Below are positions 34,057 through 43,000 of a DNA stretch of 61,955 bases, piece by piece (the stretch's first letter is position 1; the number at the start of each line of letters is the position of its first letter). The stretch covers positions 15,748 to 77,702 of the forward strand of contig DBQM01000056.1 in the NCBI GenBank assembly GCA_002305725.1, in the 5' to 3' direction. The notes under the pieces are model-generated. The model was given only the letters and a program-made list of their open reading frames with translations. It did not search any database and was not told where the DNA came from. The translations under genes and the position numbers were made by a program. Source of the DNA: Ruminococcus sp. UBA1394. Its GTDB lineage: Bacteria > Bacillota > Clostridia > Oscillospirales > Ruminococcaceae.

Positions 34057-35277
34057 GTGGATATACTTGATGAAATTGATGCAGCCCTCCAGGAAAAAAG
34101 GAGTAAATGGAACTATACGCCTATGAGAGAAAAAAGTGAAACAGACGCTATAATTGACGAGCTGCTGCGTGAGTTTTCACCCGGCAGCAGTTATCAGAGC
34201 AGAAGCAGACAGTCTTATTCCGGAAAGTCACAGGCAGTAAAAACTGCTGAGCCTGCAAGGGAAACTTATACGGAAAAAAGAACTGCCCCTGTAAATGAGG
34301 AACGTCAGGAGCGCTTTGAATACAATAACGCTGTCAGAAATCAGAAAAAACCGGAAACACATTTAAAAAGTACAAGTAATTTCTATGTGCCTCCGGCAGA
34401 AGATGATGACGAAGAGTTTAATCAGTATGTTGCGGAAAAATATTCATCAGCCGGATATGACGATGACGGATATGATGACAGCGATGAATATTATGATGAA
34501 TATGAGGAAGACTATGACGAGGATTATCCGGAGGAATCCGGAAACGGAAAGTCCGGCGGAGATTTTGAAAGCTTTATGGAGTCGGAAAATGACGGGGAAA
34601 GGGGCGACCTGCCAAATTACTCCGTATCGGGAATTATAAAGACGATTCTTAAAATACTTGTTCTTGCGGTATTCGGCGCATTTGCTGTTGTTGGTATCAT
34701 AAATACCGCAAGTATCGGATATAACAAGTTTTCAAAGGAAGCAAATCCAGTTTCGGAATCGGATTCGCTGAAAAAGGAACTCCAGTCGGTGATATATCCT
34801 CTGATAGTAACTGAAACAAAGGATTTTGCAGACGTTTCTGAACTGACGGACGAGGAATTTGTCAATATAGGAATATGGGAGCTTGTTATTAACGGTGACA
34901 AGTCTGTGTTCAGGGACAAGGAAACCGATGAATATCTTCTTCCGCAGGAGCAGATGACCTATATTGTTGAAAAGCTTTTTGGTGAGGAAGTTAAATTCAG
35001 CCATACGTCTTCGGGTATCGGGGATACTGCCATAACCTATGACAAGAAGAACAAGCAGTATATCATTCCGGAGGATACTGACCTGTATACATATTATCCG
35101 GTTGTAACGGATATTGCAGAGGCAGGGGATACCTACACGGTCTATGCTGACTGCTACACTTCATCTCCGTCATGGAACAGCGGAAAGTCTGACCCGTCAA
35201 AGAGGGTGATGATTACGCTTGACAAAACGGCGGAATACTACAATATAGTTTCTCTTAAATCCATTCCGGTGGAGTAA
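34057..35277 (+). CDS. Acidic single-pass membrane protein, unknown
   Basis: The 406-residue protein has a cytosolic N-terminal half that is low-complexity and probably disordered, with a strongly acidic Asp/Glu/Tyr-rich stretch at about 114-183. One membrane helix follows (about 192-216), then an external domain of about 180 residues with several aromatic strands. No known family is recognised. The start is a GTG with GGAGGTGG 7 bases upstream. It lies 31 bp after proA and ends at a terminator, so it is the last gene of that operon, but no link to proline metabolism is visible. Confidence 0.75.
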   Translation: MDILDEIDAALQEKRSKWNYTPMREKSETDAIIDELLREFSPGSSYQSRSRQSYSGKSQAVKTAEPARETYTEKRTAPVNEERQERFEYNNAVRNQKKPETHLKSTSNFYVPPAEDDDEEFNQYVAEKYSSAGYDDDGYDDSDEYYDEYEEDYDEDYPEESGNGKSGGDFESFMESENDGERGDLPNYSVSGIIKTILKILVLAVFGAFAVVGIINTASIGYNKFSKEANPVSESDSLKKELQSVIYPLIVTETKDFADVSELTDEEFVNIGIWELVINGDKSVFRDKETDEYLLPQEQMTYIVEKLFGEEVKFSHTSSGIGDTAITYDKKNKQYIIPEDTDLYTYYPVVTDIAEAGDTYTVYADCYTSSPSWNSGKSDPSKRVMITLDKTAEYYNIVSLKSIPVE

Positions 35278-35361
35278 GAACAACTTTTTAACATACGGAC
35301 AGTTCGTTTGTGCCATCCTGTCCCTAAACAAAACCAGGACATCAATAACCTAAGAGATAAT

Positions 35362-35393
35362 AAAGGGTGCAGATGTCAAAGCTGTACCCTTTT
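35362..35393 (+). terminator. Terminator after the proBA operon
   Basis: Stem AAAGGGTGCAG / CTGTACCCTTT with one mismatch, followed by TTTGTGTTTA. Confidence 0.85.
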
Positions 35394-35407
35394 GTGTTTA
35401 TATTAAA

Positions 35408-35490
35408 AGTGCCATTTTGCTCGTAACCAGAGGTGACAACCGCAAAATATGGCAAATAGATTTCGGCAGGATTTTCTTGCCTCATCTAAA
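35408..35490 (+). promoter_or_regulatory. Structured leader of the queuosine operon
   Basis: Two possible hairpins precede queD: GCCA-TTTTGC with GCAAAATATGGC (a two-base bulge) at about 35410-35456, and GGCAGGA-TTT-TCTTGCC at about 35464-35480 just before the ribosome site. I looked for preQ1 riboswitch motifs and could not match a known class, so this is only a structured leader. Confidence 0.3.
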
Positions 35491-35504
35491 AGGAAGGGAA
35501 ATTT

Positions 35505-35927
35505 ATGTATTTTATCAAAACGGAATTTGCTTTTGACAGCGCACATTTTCTTTATGGATATGAGGGAAAGTGCAGTAATATTCACGGTCACAGATGGAGA
35601 GTTGAGGTGACTGTAAAAAATGCATTTTTGCAGAGAAACGGTCAGCAGAAAGGCATGATAATGGACTTTGCAGACCTGAAAAGAGCCCTGGGCGTTATTG
35701 CCGACCACTATGACCATTCGCTTATCTATGAAAAGAATACTCTCAAGGCTGACACAATGGAATGTCTGAAAAGGGACGGTTTCAGACTTGTGGAGGTGCC
35801 TTTCCGTCCTACTGCTGAAAATCTTGCAAGACATTTCTTTATGATAATCAGAGAACGTGGTTACAGACCGCACAATGTAACGGTTTATGAAACACCTAAC
35901 AACTGTGCAATGTATGAGGAGGGCTGA
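35505..35927 (+). CDS. queD: 6-carboxytetrahydropterin synthase
   Basis: QueD converts dihydroneopterin triphosphate to 6-carboxytetrahydropterin in the path to preQ0 and queuosine. The 140 residues show the zinc histidines: His in FDSAHFLYG and the pair in NIHGHRW, with the catalytic cysteine in GKCSNIHGH. DHYDHSLIYE and PTAENLARHFF follow. It is the first gene of a run queD-queE-folE-queC-queF. It overlaps the longest possible reading of queE, but the queE TTG chosen here lies 1 bp after its stop. Confidence 0.92.
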   Translation: MYFIKTEFAFDSAHFLYGYEGKCSNIHGHRWRVEVTVKNAFLQRNGQQKGMIMDFADLKRALGVIADHYDHSLIYEKNTLKADTMECLKRDGFRLVEVPFRPTAENLARHFFMIIRERGYRPHNVTVYETPNNCAMYEEG

Positions 35928-35928
35928 T

Positions 35929-36594
35929 TTGGTTAAATATCAGATTGCGGAAAAGTTTGTCAGCATAAACGGAGAGGGCAGAAAAGCCGGTCAGCCGGCG
36001 GTGTTTATACGCTTTAAGGGGTGTAACCTTAACTGCTCCTACTGCGATACACTGTGGGCAAACTCCGGCGACTGTCCGTCTGTGGCAATGACAGGTGAGG
36101 AGATACTTCTGTATATTCAGAGTACAGGCATAAAAAATGTTACTCTGACAGGAGGTGAGCCGCTTATACAGACGGGTATTTACGAACTGATTGACCTGCT
36201 TTGCCGGAGCGGACTTGCTGTTGAGATTGAAACAAACGGTTCTGCGGATATTTCAGAATACAGAAACTTAAAAATCATGCCGTCCTTTACTCTTGACTAC
36301 AAGCTGCCGTCAAGCGGTATGGAGCAGTTTATGGAAATGAAAAATTACAGTTTTCTGACTGAAAATGATACGATAAAATTTGTCTGCGGAAGTCATGAGG
36401 ATCTGGAAAAGGCATTGCAGATAATAAATAAGTATGGTCTTACTGAAAAGTGCGCAGTATATCTAAGTCCGGTATTCGGAAAAATTGAACCGGTGGAAGT
36501 CGTGAATTTTATGATTGAAAACAAAATGAACGGCGTGAATTTTCAGTTGCAGCTGCATAAATTTATATGGAATCCGGACAAGAGAGGAGTGTAG
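35929..36594 (+). CDS. queE: 7-carboxy-7-deazaguanine synthase (radical SAM)
   Basis: QueE is the radical SAM enzyme that contracts 6-carboxytetrahydropterin to 7-carboxy-7-deazaguanine. The cluster motif is complete: Cys32, Cys36 and Cys39 in GCNLNCSYCDT, with the typical SINGEGRKAGQPAVFIRFKG before it and the TLTGGEPLIQ block after it. The start is a TTG with AGGAGGG 5 bases upstream, right after the queD stop; a longer ATG frame starting inside queD is less likely. folE follows after 4 bp. Confidence 0.92.
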   Translation: MVKYQIAEKFVSINGEGRKAGQPAVFIRFKGCNLNCSYCDTLWANSGDCPSVAMTGEEILLYIQSTGIKNVTLTGGEPLIQTGIYELIDLLCRSGLAVEIETNGSADISEYRNLKIMPSFTLDYKLPSSGMEQFMEMKNYSFLTENDTIKFVCGSHEDLEKALQIINKYGLTEKCAVYLSPVFGKIEPVEVVNFMIENKMNGVNFQLQLHKFIWNPDKRGV

Positions 36595-36598
36595 AAAA

Positions 36599-37180
36599 TT
36601 GGCGATAGACAAAGAGGCGATAAAGTTTCACATAAAGGGAATACTTGAAGCGCTCGGTGACGACCCTGAGCGTGAGGGACTTAAAGAAACTCCCGACAGG
36701 GTTGCGAGAATGTACGATGAAGTATTCGAGGGCATGAACTACACCAACGCCGAAATTGCGGAGATGTTCAGCAAGACCTTCGACGAGGACGCACCCTCCG
36801 GCAGCAGCGAAATGGTGGTAGTAAAGGACATTGAGGTGTTTTCTTACTGTGAACATCATCTTGCGCTTATGTATGACATGAAGGTGTCCGTTGCCTATAT
36901 CCCCGACGGAAAGGTGATAGGACTCTCAAAAGTTGCACGAATTGCTGATATGGCGGCGAAAAGATTACAGTTACAGGAACGACTTGGAAATGACATTGCG
37001 GAAATAATGACTCTTGCCAGCGGTTCTGAGGACGTTGCTGTGTATATTGAGGGAAAACATTCGTGTATGACAGCAAGGGGTATAAGGAACGGTTCGTCAT
37101 CCACTTCGTATACGGTTTTCAGAGGAAAGTTTGAAAAGGATTTTGAATTGCAGAGTAAATTTATTCTGCAGGTGAGATAA
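36599..37180 (+). CDS. folE: GTP cyclohydrolase I
   Basis: FolE makes dihydroneopterin triphosphate from GTP and here supplies QueD. The 193 residues contain DDPEREGLKETPDRVARMYDE, the zinc ligands in CEHHLALMYD and HSCMTARG, and GLSKVARIADMAAKRLQLQERL. The start is a TTG with GAGGAG about 9 bases upstream. Its place inside the que genes suggests that it serves queuosine at least as much as folate. A 228-bp hairpin-rich stretch separates it from queC. Confidence 0.93.
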   Translation: MAIDKEAIKFHIKGILEALGDDPEREGLKETPDRVARMYDEVFEGMNYTNAEIAEMFSKTFDEDAPSGSSEMVVVKDIEVFSYCEHHLALMYDMKVSVAYIPDGKVIGLSKVARIADMAAKRLQLQERLGNDIAEIMTLASGSEDVAVYIEGKHSCMTARGIRNGSSSTSYTVFRGKFEKDFELQSKFILQVR

Positions 37181-37204
37181 GAAGTTTAAGTCGGCGTAAT
37201 TTAA

Positions 37205-37372
37205 AAGTTTCGCCAGCCTTTTCAAAGGCTGCGGGGGTCAATGGGGGCAGCGCCCCTCTTGTCGCTCACCGCAGTGAGCGAAATTCCTTGCCTTAGAAGC
37301 GCTCCGCAAGGGGTGAATTTTCAGCCAAAGGCTGAAAAGAGGGGACGCCCTGCAAGAGAGGGCGTCCCCTGT
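37205..37372. repeat. Cluster of six consecutive hairpins, dispersed-repeat type
   Basis: Six inverted repeats follow one another in about 160 bp: AGCCTTTTCAAAGGCT (37215), GGGGC-agc-GCCCC (37244), CGCTCAC-cgca-GTGAGCG (37263), CCTTGC/GCAAGG (37286-37311), TTTTCAGCC/GGCTGAAAA (37318) and AGGGGACGCCCT/AGGGCGTCCCCT (37340-37370). They are GC-rich and unlike the neighbouring genes. The wording resembles palindromic repeats common in gut Clostridia (from memory). They lie between folE and queC. Confidence 0.8.
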
Positions 37373-37408
37373 TTAAAGATAAAAACCTTATCATAAAGGA
37401 GTTTTACA

Positions 37409-38089
37409 ATGAAAGCACTTGTTTTATTCAGCGGCGGCGTTGACAGCACAACCTGTCTGGGACTTGCCGTTAAAAAGTATGGAAAAGAAAATGTTACCGC
37501 ACTTTCCATATCCTATGGTCAGAAACACAGTAAGGAAATCGAGGCGGCAAATGCAGTTGCCGAGTACTACGGAATTGAAAAAATAGACCTTGACCTCTCG
37601 CTGATTTTTCAGTTTTCCGACTGTTCTCTGCTCAAAAATTCTCATGAGGAAATCCCACACGAGTCCTATTCAGAACAGCTGAAAAAGACAGACGGTTCTC
37701 CGGTTTCCACCTATGTGCCGTTCCGCAACGGACTGTTTTTGTCCTCTGCGGCAAGCATTGCTCTTTCAAAGGGGTGTGGCATAATATATTACGGCGCACA
37801 TTCTGACGATGCAGCCGGAAACGCTTATCCGGACTGTTCAGCAGTATTCAATGACGCTATGAACACCGCCATTTATGAGGGCAGCGGCAGACAAATCAAA
37901 ATAGAAGCGCCTTTTGTAGGAATGACAAAGGCGGAGGTCGTGAAAACAGGTCTTGAACTGGGAGTACCCTATGAACTGACATGGAGCTGCTATGAGGGCG
38001 GCGACAAGCCATGCGGCGTCTGCGGGACGTGTATTGACAGGGCAAAGGCATTTGAATTAAACGGAATAAAAGATCCGGCTATGAGGTGA
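37409..38089 (+). CDS. queC: 7-cyano-7-deazaguanine synthase
   Basis: QueC uses ATP and ammonia to turn 7-carboxy-7-deazaguanine into preQ0. The 226 residues open with the PP-loop LVLFSGGVDSTTCLGLA and SYGQKHSKE, contain VPFRNGLFLSSAASIA and HSDDAAGNAYPDC, and carry the C-terminal zinc cysteines in CYEGGDKPCGVCGTC. AAAGGAG precedes the ATG by about 8 bases. queF follows after 4 bp. Confidence 0.94.
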   Translation: MKALVLFSGGVDSTTCLGLAVKKYGKENVTALSISYGQKHSKEIEAANAVAEYYGIEKIDLDLSLIFQFSDCSLLKNSHEEIPHESYSEQLKKTDGSPVSTYVPFRNGLFLSSAASIALSKGCGIIYYGAHSDDAAGNAYPDCSAVFNDAMNTAIYEGSGRQIKIEAPFVGMTKAEVVKTGLELGVPYELTWSCYEGGDKPCGVCGTCIDRAKAFELNGIKDPAMR

Positions 38090-38093
38090 AAAC

Positions 38094-38582
38094 ATGGAAA
38101 AAAGAGAAAAAGAAAATCTGACCCTGCTTGGAAACCAGAATACAAAATACCCCGACAACTACGCTCCGGAGGTGCTTGAAACCTTTGAAAACAAGCATCA
38201 GGGAAATGACTATTTTGTCAAATTCAACTGTCCGGAGTTTACCAGTCTTTGCCCTATCACCGGTCAGCCGGATTTTGCCACTATCTATATTTCCTATATT
38301 CCGGACGTGAAAATGGTTGAGAGCAAGTCGCTGAAGCTTTATCTTTTCAGTTTCCGCAATCACGGCGATTTTCATGAGGACTGCGTAAACAAAATCATGA
38401 AAGACCTTATCGCTCTTATGGACCCGAAATATATCGAAGTATGGGGAAAGTTTACCCCGAGAGGCGGAATTTCAATTGACCCTTACTGCAATTATGGCAG
38501 ACCGGGTACAAAATGGGAAAAGCTTGCGGAAAACAGACTGTTTAACCATGATATGTATCCGGAAAAAGTTGACAATAGGTAA
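38094..38582 (+). CDS. queF: preQ0 reductase (NADPH-dependent nitrile reductase)
   Basis: QueF reduces the nitrile of preQ0 to preQ1, the base inserted into tRNA. The 162 residues fit the short type: the nucleophilic cysteine in TSLCPITGQPDFATI, the VESKSLKLYLFSFRNHGDFHEDCVN block and the C-terminal FTPRGGISIDPYCNYG. GAGGTG lies 6 bases before the ATG. It is the last gene of the que run; no tgt or queA is in the window. A 571-bp gap to rpoB follows. Confidence 0.94.
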   Translation: MEKREKENLTLLGNQNTKYPDNYAPEVLETFENKHQGNDYFVKFNCPEFTSLCPITGQPDFATIYISYIPDVKMVESKSLKLYLFSFRNHGDFHEDCVNKIMKDLIALMDPKYIEVWGKFTPRGGISIDPYCNYGRPGTKWEKLAENRLFNHDMYPEKVDNR

Positions 38583-38598
38583 TGGGTTCAGTAAGGTA

Positions 38599-38890
38599 AC
38601 GGTGTAAGTTTTTATACATCGTTGTAATATTTTTATTTTTAACAAACACTTGCAAATCTCGTAGATACAGCTTTTGTCAGGGCGGTGTATAAAATGTATA
38701 AATTTTGCAACTTCTTTTTTATATTTATATATTATATATTTTTTTATTTTCACTTTTTGCGTAAAAAATTGAAAAAAGATACATTTCATACACCAGTCCC
38801 TCAAACGGCGCAAGTACGGCATTGGTTGTTTTCAAAACATACACCAGAACATACACCGGACATACACCATTCCCCGAAAACTTACACCGT
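38599..38890. repeat. 292-bp segment bounded by perfect 14-bp inverted repeats
   Basis: ACGGTGTAAGTTTT (38599-38612) and AAAACTTACACCGT (38877-38890) are exact reverse complements. The interior is AT-rich, has no convincing gene, and near its right end carries the word CATACACC four times (38787, 38838, 38850, 38861) plus CTTACACC inside the right arm; the last spacings are 12, 11 and 20 bp. It sits between the queF stop and the next terminator, as an insertion would. Confidence 0.65.
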
Positions 38891-38930
38891 ATAATCATAG
38901 CAGAACAGATTGTTACACGCAAAAAATTAC

Positions 38931-38960
38931 AGGCAGCTAAAAAACTGCCTGTTTTTTTGA
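38931..38960 (+). terminator. Terminator upstream of rpoB, probably for the que operon
   Basis: Perfect 7-bp stem CAGGCAG / CTGCCTG followed by TTTTTTT. It lies about 350 bp after queF, beyond the inverted-repeat segment. Confidence 0.8.
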
Positions 38961-38979
38961 TTTTTTGGTTTCAGAGTAC

Positions 38980-39008
38980 TTGACAAAATGAAAAAAATAC
39001 TGTATAAT
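38980..39008 (+). promoter_or_regulatory. Predicted sigma-A promoter of rpoBC
   Basis: Consensus TTGACA and TATAAT with a 17-base spacer, giving a leader of about 140 bases before rpoB. Confidence 0.88.
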
Positions 39009-39153
39009 TATAAAATGTATCAATGTGACTAAATAAATTTATTGGCAGAATAGTATAACATATAAATGATAGTTCTGTCAAGTACTTTGTAAAAAAAGTC
39101 AGCTTCCGGCGAAAGAAATTTCAGCCGGTGAATAAATCAAGGAGGTTCCGCCT

Positions 39154-42100
39154 ATGGTGAATGTCAAACCGGTACAGCTTGGTAAGAACGTGAGAATGAG
39201 CTTCGGAAAAATCAATGAGGCTCTTGAAATCCCGAATCTTATCGAGGTGCAGAAAAATTCATATCAGTGGTTCAAGGAAGAGGGATTAAAGGACGTTTTG
39301 CGTGATATGTCCGCAATAACAGACTATAACGGAAATCTTGTCCTCAATTTTGTTGATTACAAAATCGACGATACCCCGAAATATACCATTGCAGAATGTA
39401 AGGAACGTGACGTTACTTATGCCGCTCCCCTGAGAGTTACAGCAACTCTCTGGAACAAGGAGACAGGCGATGTCAAGGAAAGCGAAATCTTTATGGGTGA
39501 TTTCCCTCTCATGACAGACAGCGGCACATTTATTATCAACGGTGCAGAACGTGTTATCGTATCACAGCTTGTTCGTTCACCGGGCGTTTATTATTCCTTC
39601 GAAAAGGACAAGACAGGTAAGGATCTCTTTAAGGCTACAATTATCCCTAACAGAGGCGCATGGCTTGAATATGAAATGGATTCAAGCGACGTTGCTTACG
39701 TTAGAATTGATAAAAACAGAAAAATCCCGCTTACAACTTTCATAAGAGCACTGGGTGTCGGCTCTGACGAGGAAATCTTCGAGCTTTTCGGTCAGGACGA
39801 AAGACTTGCCCAGACTATCCTCCAGAAAGACGGTACAAAGAATAATTCCGACGCTCTTATCGACGTTTACAAAAAGCTTCGTCCGGGCGAACCGCCGACA
39901 GTTGAAAGCGCTGTTACACATCTCAACAACCTTTTCTTTGACGCAAAGAGATATGACCTTGCAAGATTCGGAAGATACAAGTTCAACAAGAAACTGGGCA
40001 TCGGTTCAAGACTTTCCGGACATATCCTTTCAAGACCTGTTGTAAATCCTATGACAGGCGAAATCATGGCTGACGAGGGCGAAAAGCTTTCATTTGAAAA
40101 GGCTATGGAAATCGAACAGGCAGGCGTTTACGAGGCATTCCTCACCGTTGAAGTCAAGGAATACTACGTTACTGAAACAGGCGAAAACGCAACCAGAATG
40201 GTTGAAAAGGAAGTCAAGGTAATCGGTAACGGCATGGTTGATATCAGCGGCTATGTTGATTTTGACCCTGCAAGCTGCGGTATCAGCGAAAAGGTTTCCT
40301 TCAAGGTGCTCAAAGACATTCTTGAAACATCAGCAGACGCTGAGGAAATCGAAGAAAACGTAAAGAAGAGAGTAGATGAGCTTGTTCCCAAGCACATCAT
40401 TCTCGATGATATATATGCAACTATCAGCTACTATCTTAATCTCTGCGAGGGTGTAGGTACAGTTGATGATATCGACCATCTCGGAAACAGAAGAATCCGT
40501 TCAGTAGGCGAGCTGCTCCAGAATCAGTTCAGAGTCGGCTTTGCGAGAATGGAAAGAGTTGTCAAGGAGAGAATGAACCTCCAGACTCAGGATATGGAAA
40601 CTATCACTCCGCAGTCCCTTGTAAATATCCGCCCGATAACAGCGGCTATTAAGGAATTCTTCGGTTCATCTCCTCTGTCACAGTTCATGGACCAGAACAA
40701 CCCGCTGGCTGAGCTTACACATAAAAGACGTCTTTCAGCCCTTGGTCCTGGCGGTCTTTCAAGAGACAGAGCCGGATTCGAGGTTCGTGACGTTCACTAC
40801 AGCCACTACGGAAGAATGTGTCCTATCGAAACACCGGAAGGTCCTAACATCGGTCTTATCTCATATCTTGCCACATTCGCAAGAATCAATGAATACGGCT
40901 TTATCGAGGCACCTTACAGAAAGGTTGACAAGGAAACAGGCGTTGTAACAAACGAAGTTGTCTATATGACAGCGGACGTTGAGGACAACTACATTGTTGC
41001 ACAGGCGAACGAACCGCTTACAGAGGACAACAAGCTTGCAAGACCTAAGGTAAACGCACGTTACCGTGAAAAGATACTTGAGTGCGACAGAGAAGTTGTT
41101 GACTACATGGATGTTTCTCCTAAGATGGTTGTTTCTGTTGCGACAGCTATGATTCCGTTCCTTGAAAACGATGACGCAAACAGAGCGCTTATGGGTGCCA
41201 ACATGCAGCGTCAGGCAGTGCCGCTCCTTAAAACTGAAAGACCTTATGTTGCAACAGGTATGGAATACAAGGCAGCCGTTGACTCGGGCGTATGCGTACT
41301 TTCAGAATTTGACGGCAAGGTCACAGCAGTAAGCGCTGATGAAGTTACAGTTGAGGACAATATCGGTATTGAGCATAAGTACAGACTTACAAAGTTCAAG
41401 CGCTCAAACCAGGGCACCTGCGTAAACCAGCGTCCTATTGTAAGCGTTGGTGAAACAGTTAAGAAGGGACAGGTGCTTGCAGATGGTCCTGCAACTGCTG
41501 ACGGTGAAATTTCTCTCGGTAAAAACGCTCTCATCGGCTTTATGACATGGGAGGGCTACAACTACGAGGACGCCGTACTCCTTAACGAAAATCTTGTTAA
41601 AAACGATGTGTTCACATCAATTCATATAGAAGAATACGAAATCGAGTGCCGTGATACAAAGCTTGGTCCTGAGGAAATCACAAGAGATATCCCGAACGTG
41701 GGTGAGGACGCTCTTAAGGACCTTGACGAAAACGGTATCATCAGAATCGGTGCTGAGGTTCATTCCGGAGATATCCTTGTCGGTAAGGTTACTCCTAAGG
41801 GTGAAACTGAGCTGACAGCTGAGGAAAGACTTCTCAGAGCAATCTTCGGCGAAAAGGCAAGAGAAGTAAGAGATAACTCTCTTAAAGTACCTCACGGTGA
41901 AGCAGGCGTTATTGTTGACGTAAAGATATTCACAAGACAGAACTGCGACGAATTAAGTCCGGGCGTTAATATGCTTGTACGCTGCTATATTGCTCAGAAG
42001 AGAAAGATATCAGTCGGCGACAAGATGGCCGGACGTCACGGAAACAAGGGTGTCGTTTCAAGAATTCTGCCGCAGGAGGATATGCCGTTCCTGCCGGACG

Positions 42101-42933
42101 GTACACCGCTTGATATCGTGCTTAACCCTCTGGGCGTACCTTCCCGTATGAATATCGGACAGGTGCTTGAAGTTCATCTTGGTATGGCTGCAAAGGCACT
42201 GGGCTGGCACATTATGACTCCTGTCTTTGACGGCGCACACGAAGAAGATATCAGAGCCTGCTTCAGAGCAGCCGGAATGGACGAGGACGGAAAGACAGTT
42301 CTCTATGACGGCAGAACAGGCGAACAGTTTGATAACAGAGTTACAGTAGGATATATGTACTACCTTAAACTCCACCATCTCGTTGACGATAAGATCCACG
42401 CACGTTCAGTTGGTCCTTATGCGCTGGTAACACAGCAGCCGCTTGGCGGTAAGGCACAGTTCGGCGGTCAGAGATTCGGAGAGATGGAAGTATGGGCACT
42501 GGAGGCTTACGGTGCTGCATATACACTTCAGGAAATCCTTACAGTCAAGTCTGACGATACAGTAGGACGTGTAAATACTTATGAGGCAATTGTCAAGGGA
42601 CAGAACGTTCCTAAGCCTGGTATTCCGGAATCATTCAAGGTTCTTATCAAGGAACTCCAGTCACTTTGTCTTGATGTCAGAGTTCTTGACGAAAATCAGG
42701 AGGAAATCGACCTTAAACAGTCATTTGATGATGACGATCTTATACCTCAGCCTGTTTCTTTTGCAGATGAGAATACAGAAGATCATCTTTATGAGGATTC
42801 TGAAATGGAGGAATCCGGATTCTCACTTGATGATATTGATGAGAATGATGACGATATTCTTGAGGATCTTGATGATCCTGAGTCAGATGATATGTTCAGC
42901 TTTGACATGTCTGAAGATGACGATGAAATCTGA
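39154..42933 (+). CDS. rpoB: RNA polymerase beta subunit
   Basis: This is the full-length beta subunit (1259 residues). Visible hallmarks are the rifampicin region with SQFMDQNNPLAELTHKRRLSALGPGGLSRDRAGFEVRDVH, which is the sensitive-type sequence, and VGDKMAGRHGNKGVVSRILP and GGQRFGEMEVWALEAYGAA near the end. The C-terminus has an unusual acidic tail of about 60 residues rich in Asp and Glu (from about 1195). GGAGGT precedes the ATG. The usual upstream neighbours rplJ and rplL are absent; the gene has its own promoter. rpoC follows after 67 bp. Confidence 0.98.
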   Translation: MVNVKPVQLGKNVRMSFGKINEALEIPNLIEVQKNSYQWFKEEGLKDVLRDMSAITDYNGNLVLNFVDYKIDDTPKYTIAECKERDVTYAAPLRVTATLWNKETGDVKESEIFMGDFPLMTDSGTFIINGAERVIVSQLVRSPGVYYSFEKDKTGKDLFKATIIPNRGAWLEYEMDSSDVAYVRIDKNRKIPLTTFIRALGVGSDEEIFELFGQDERLAQTILQKDGTKNNSDALIDVYKKLRPGEPPTVESAVTHLNNLFFDAKRYDLARFGRYKFNKKLGIGSRLSGHILSRPVVNPMTGEIMADEGEKLSFEKAMEIEQAGVYEAFLTVEVKEYYVTETGENATRMVEKEVKVIGNGMVDISGYVDFDPASCGISEKVSFKVLKDILETSADAEEIEENVKKRVDELVPKHIILDDIYATISYYLNLCEGVGTVDDIDHLGNRRIRSVGELLQNQFRVGFARMERVVKERMNLQTQDMETITPQSLVNIRPITAAIKEFFGSSPLSQFMDQNNPLAELTHKRRLSALGPGGLSRDRAGFEVRDVHYSHYGRMCPIETPEGPNIGLISYLATFARINEYGFIEAPYRKVDKETGVVTNEVVYMTADVEDNYIVAQANEPLTEDNKLARPKVNARYREKILECDREVVDYMDVSPKMVVSVATAMIPFLENDDANRALMGANMQRQAVPLLKTERPYVATGMEYKAAVDSGVCVLSEFDGKVTAVSADEVTVEDNIGIEHKYRLTKFKRSNQGTCVNQRPIVSVGETVKKGQVLADGPATADGEISLGKNALIGFMTWEGYNYEDAVLLNENLVKNDVFTSIHIEEYEIECRDTKLGPEEITRDIPNVGEDALKDLDENGIIRIGAEVHSGDILVGKVTPKGETELTAEERLLRAIFGEKAREVRDNSLKVPHGEAGVIVDVKIFTRQNCDELSPGVNMLVRCYIAQKRKISVGDKMAGRHGNKGVVSRILPQEDMPFLPDGTPLDIVLNPLGVPSRMNIGQVLEVHLGMAAKALGWHIMTPVFDGAHEEDIRACFRAAGMDEDGKTVLYDGRTGEQFDNRVTVGYMYYLKLHHLVDDKIHARSVGPYALVTQQPLGGKAQFGGQRFGEMEVWALEAYGAAYTLQEILTVKSDDTVGRVNTYEAIVKGQNVPKPGIPESFKVLIKELQSLCLDVRVLDENQEEIDLKQSFDDDDLIPQPVSFADENTEDHLYEDSEMEESGFSLDDIDENDDDILEDLDDPESDDMFSFDMSEDDDEI

Positions 42934-43000
42934 TTTTTTACCGGCGGCTGACCTTTCAGCCGCTCAGGTACTGTCGTAATTCTGACGAGGAGGTAACGGT

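Noticed and set aside
35408..35504. preQ1 riboswitch in front of queD
   Set aside because: Expected for a queuosine operon, but I could not match the leader to any preQ1 class; only two ordinary hairpins are visible. A covariance search would decide.
37205..37372. Possible CRISPR array
   Set aside because: The six hairpins have different sequences and no regular repeat-spacer pattern.
38685..38894. 69-aa open frame inside the inverted-repeat segment
   Set aside because: AT-rich, runs through the CATACACC repeats, no ribosome site and no recognisable protein feature.
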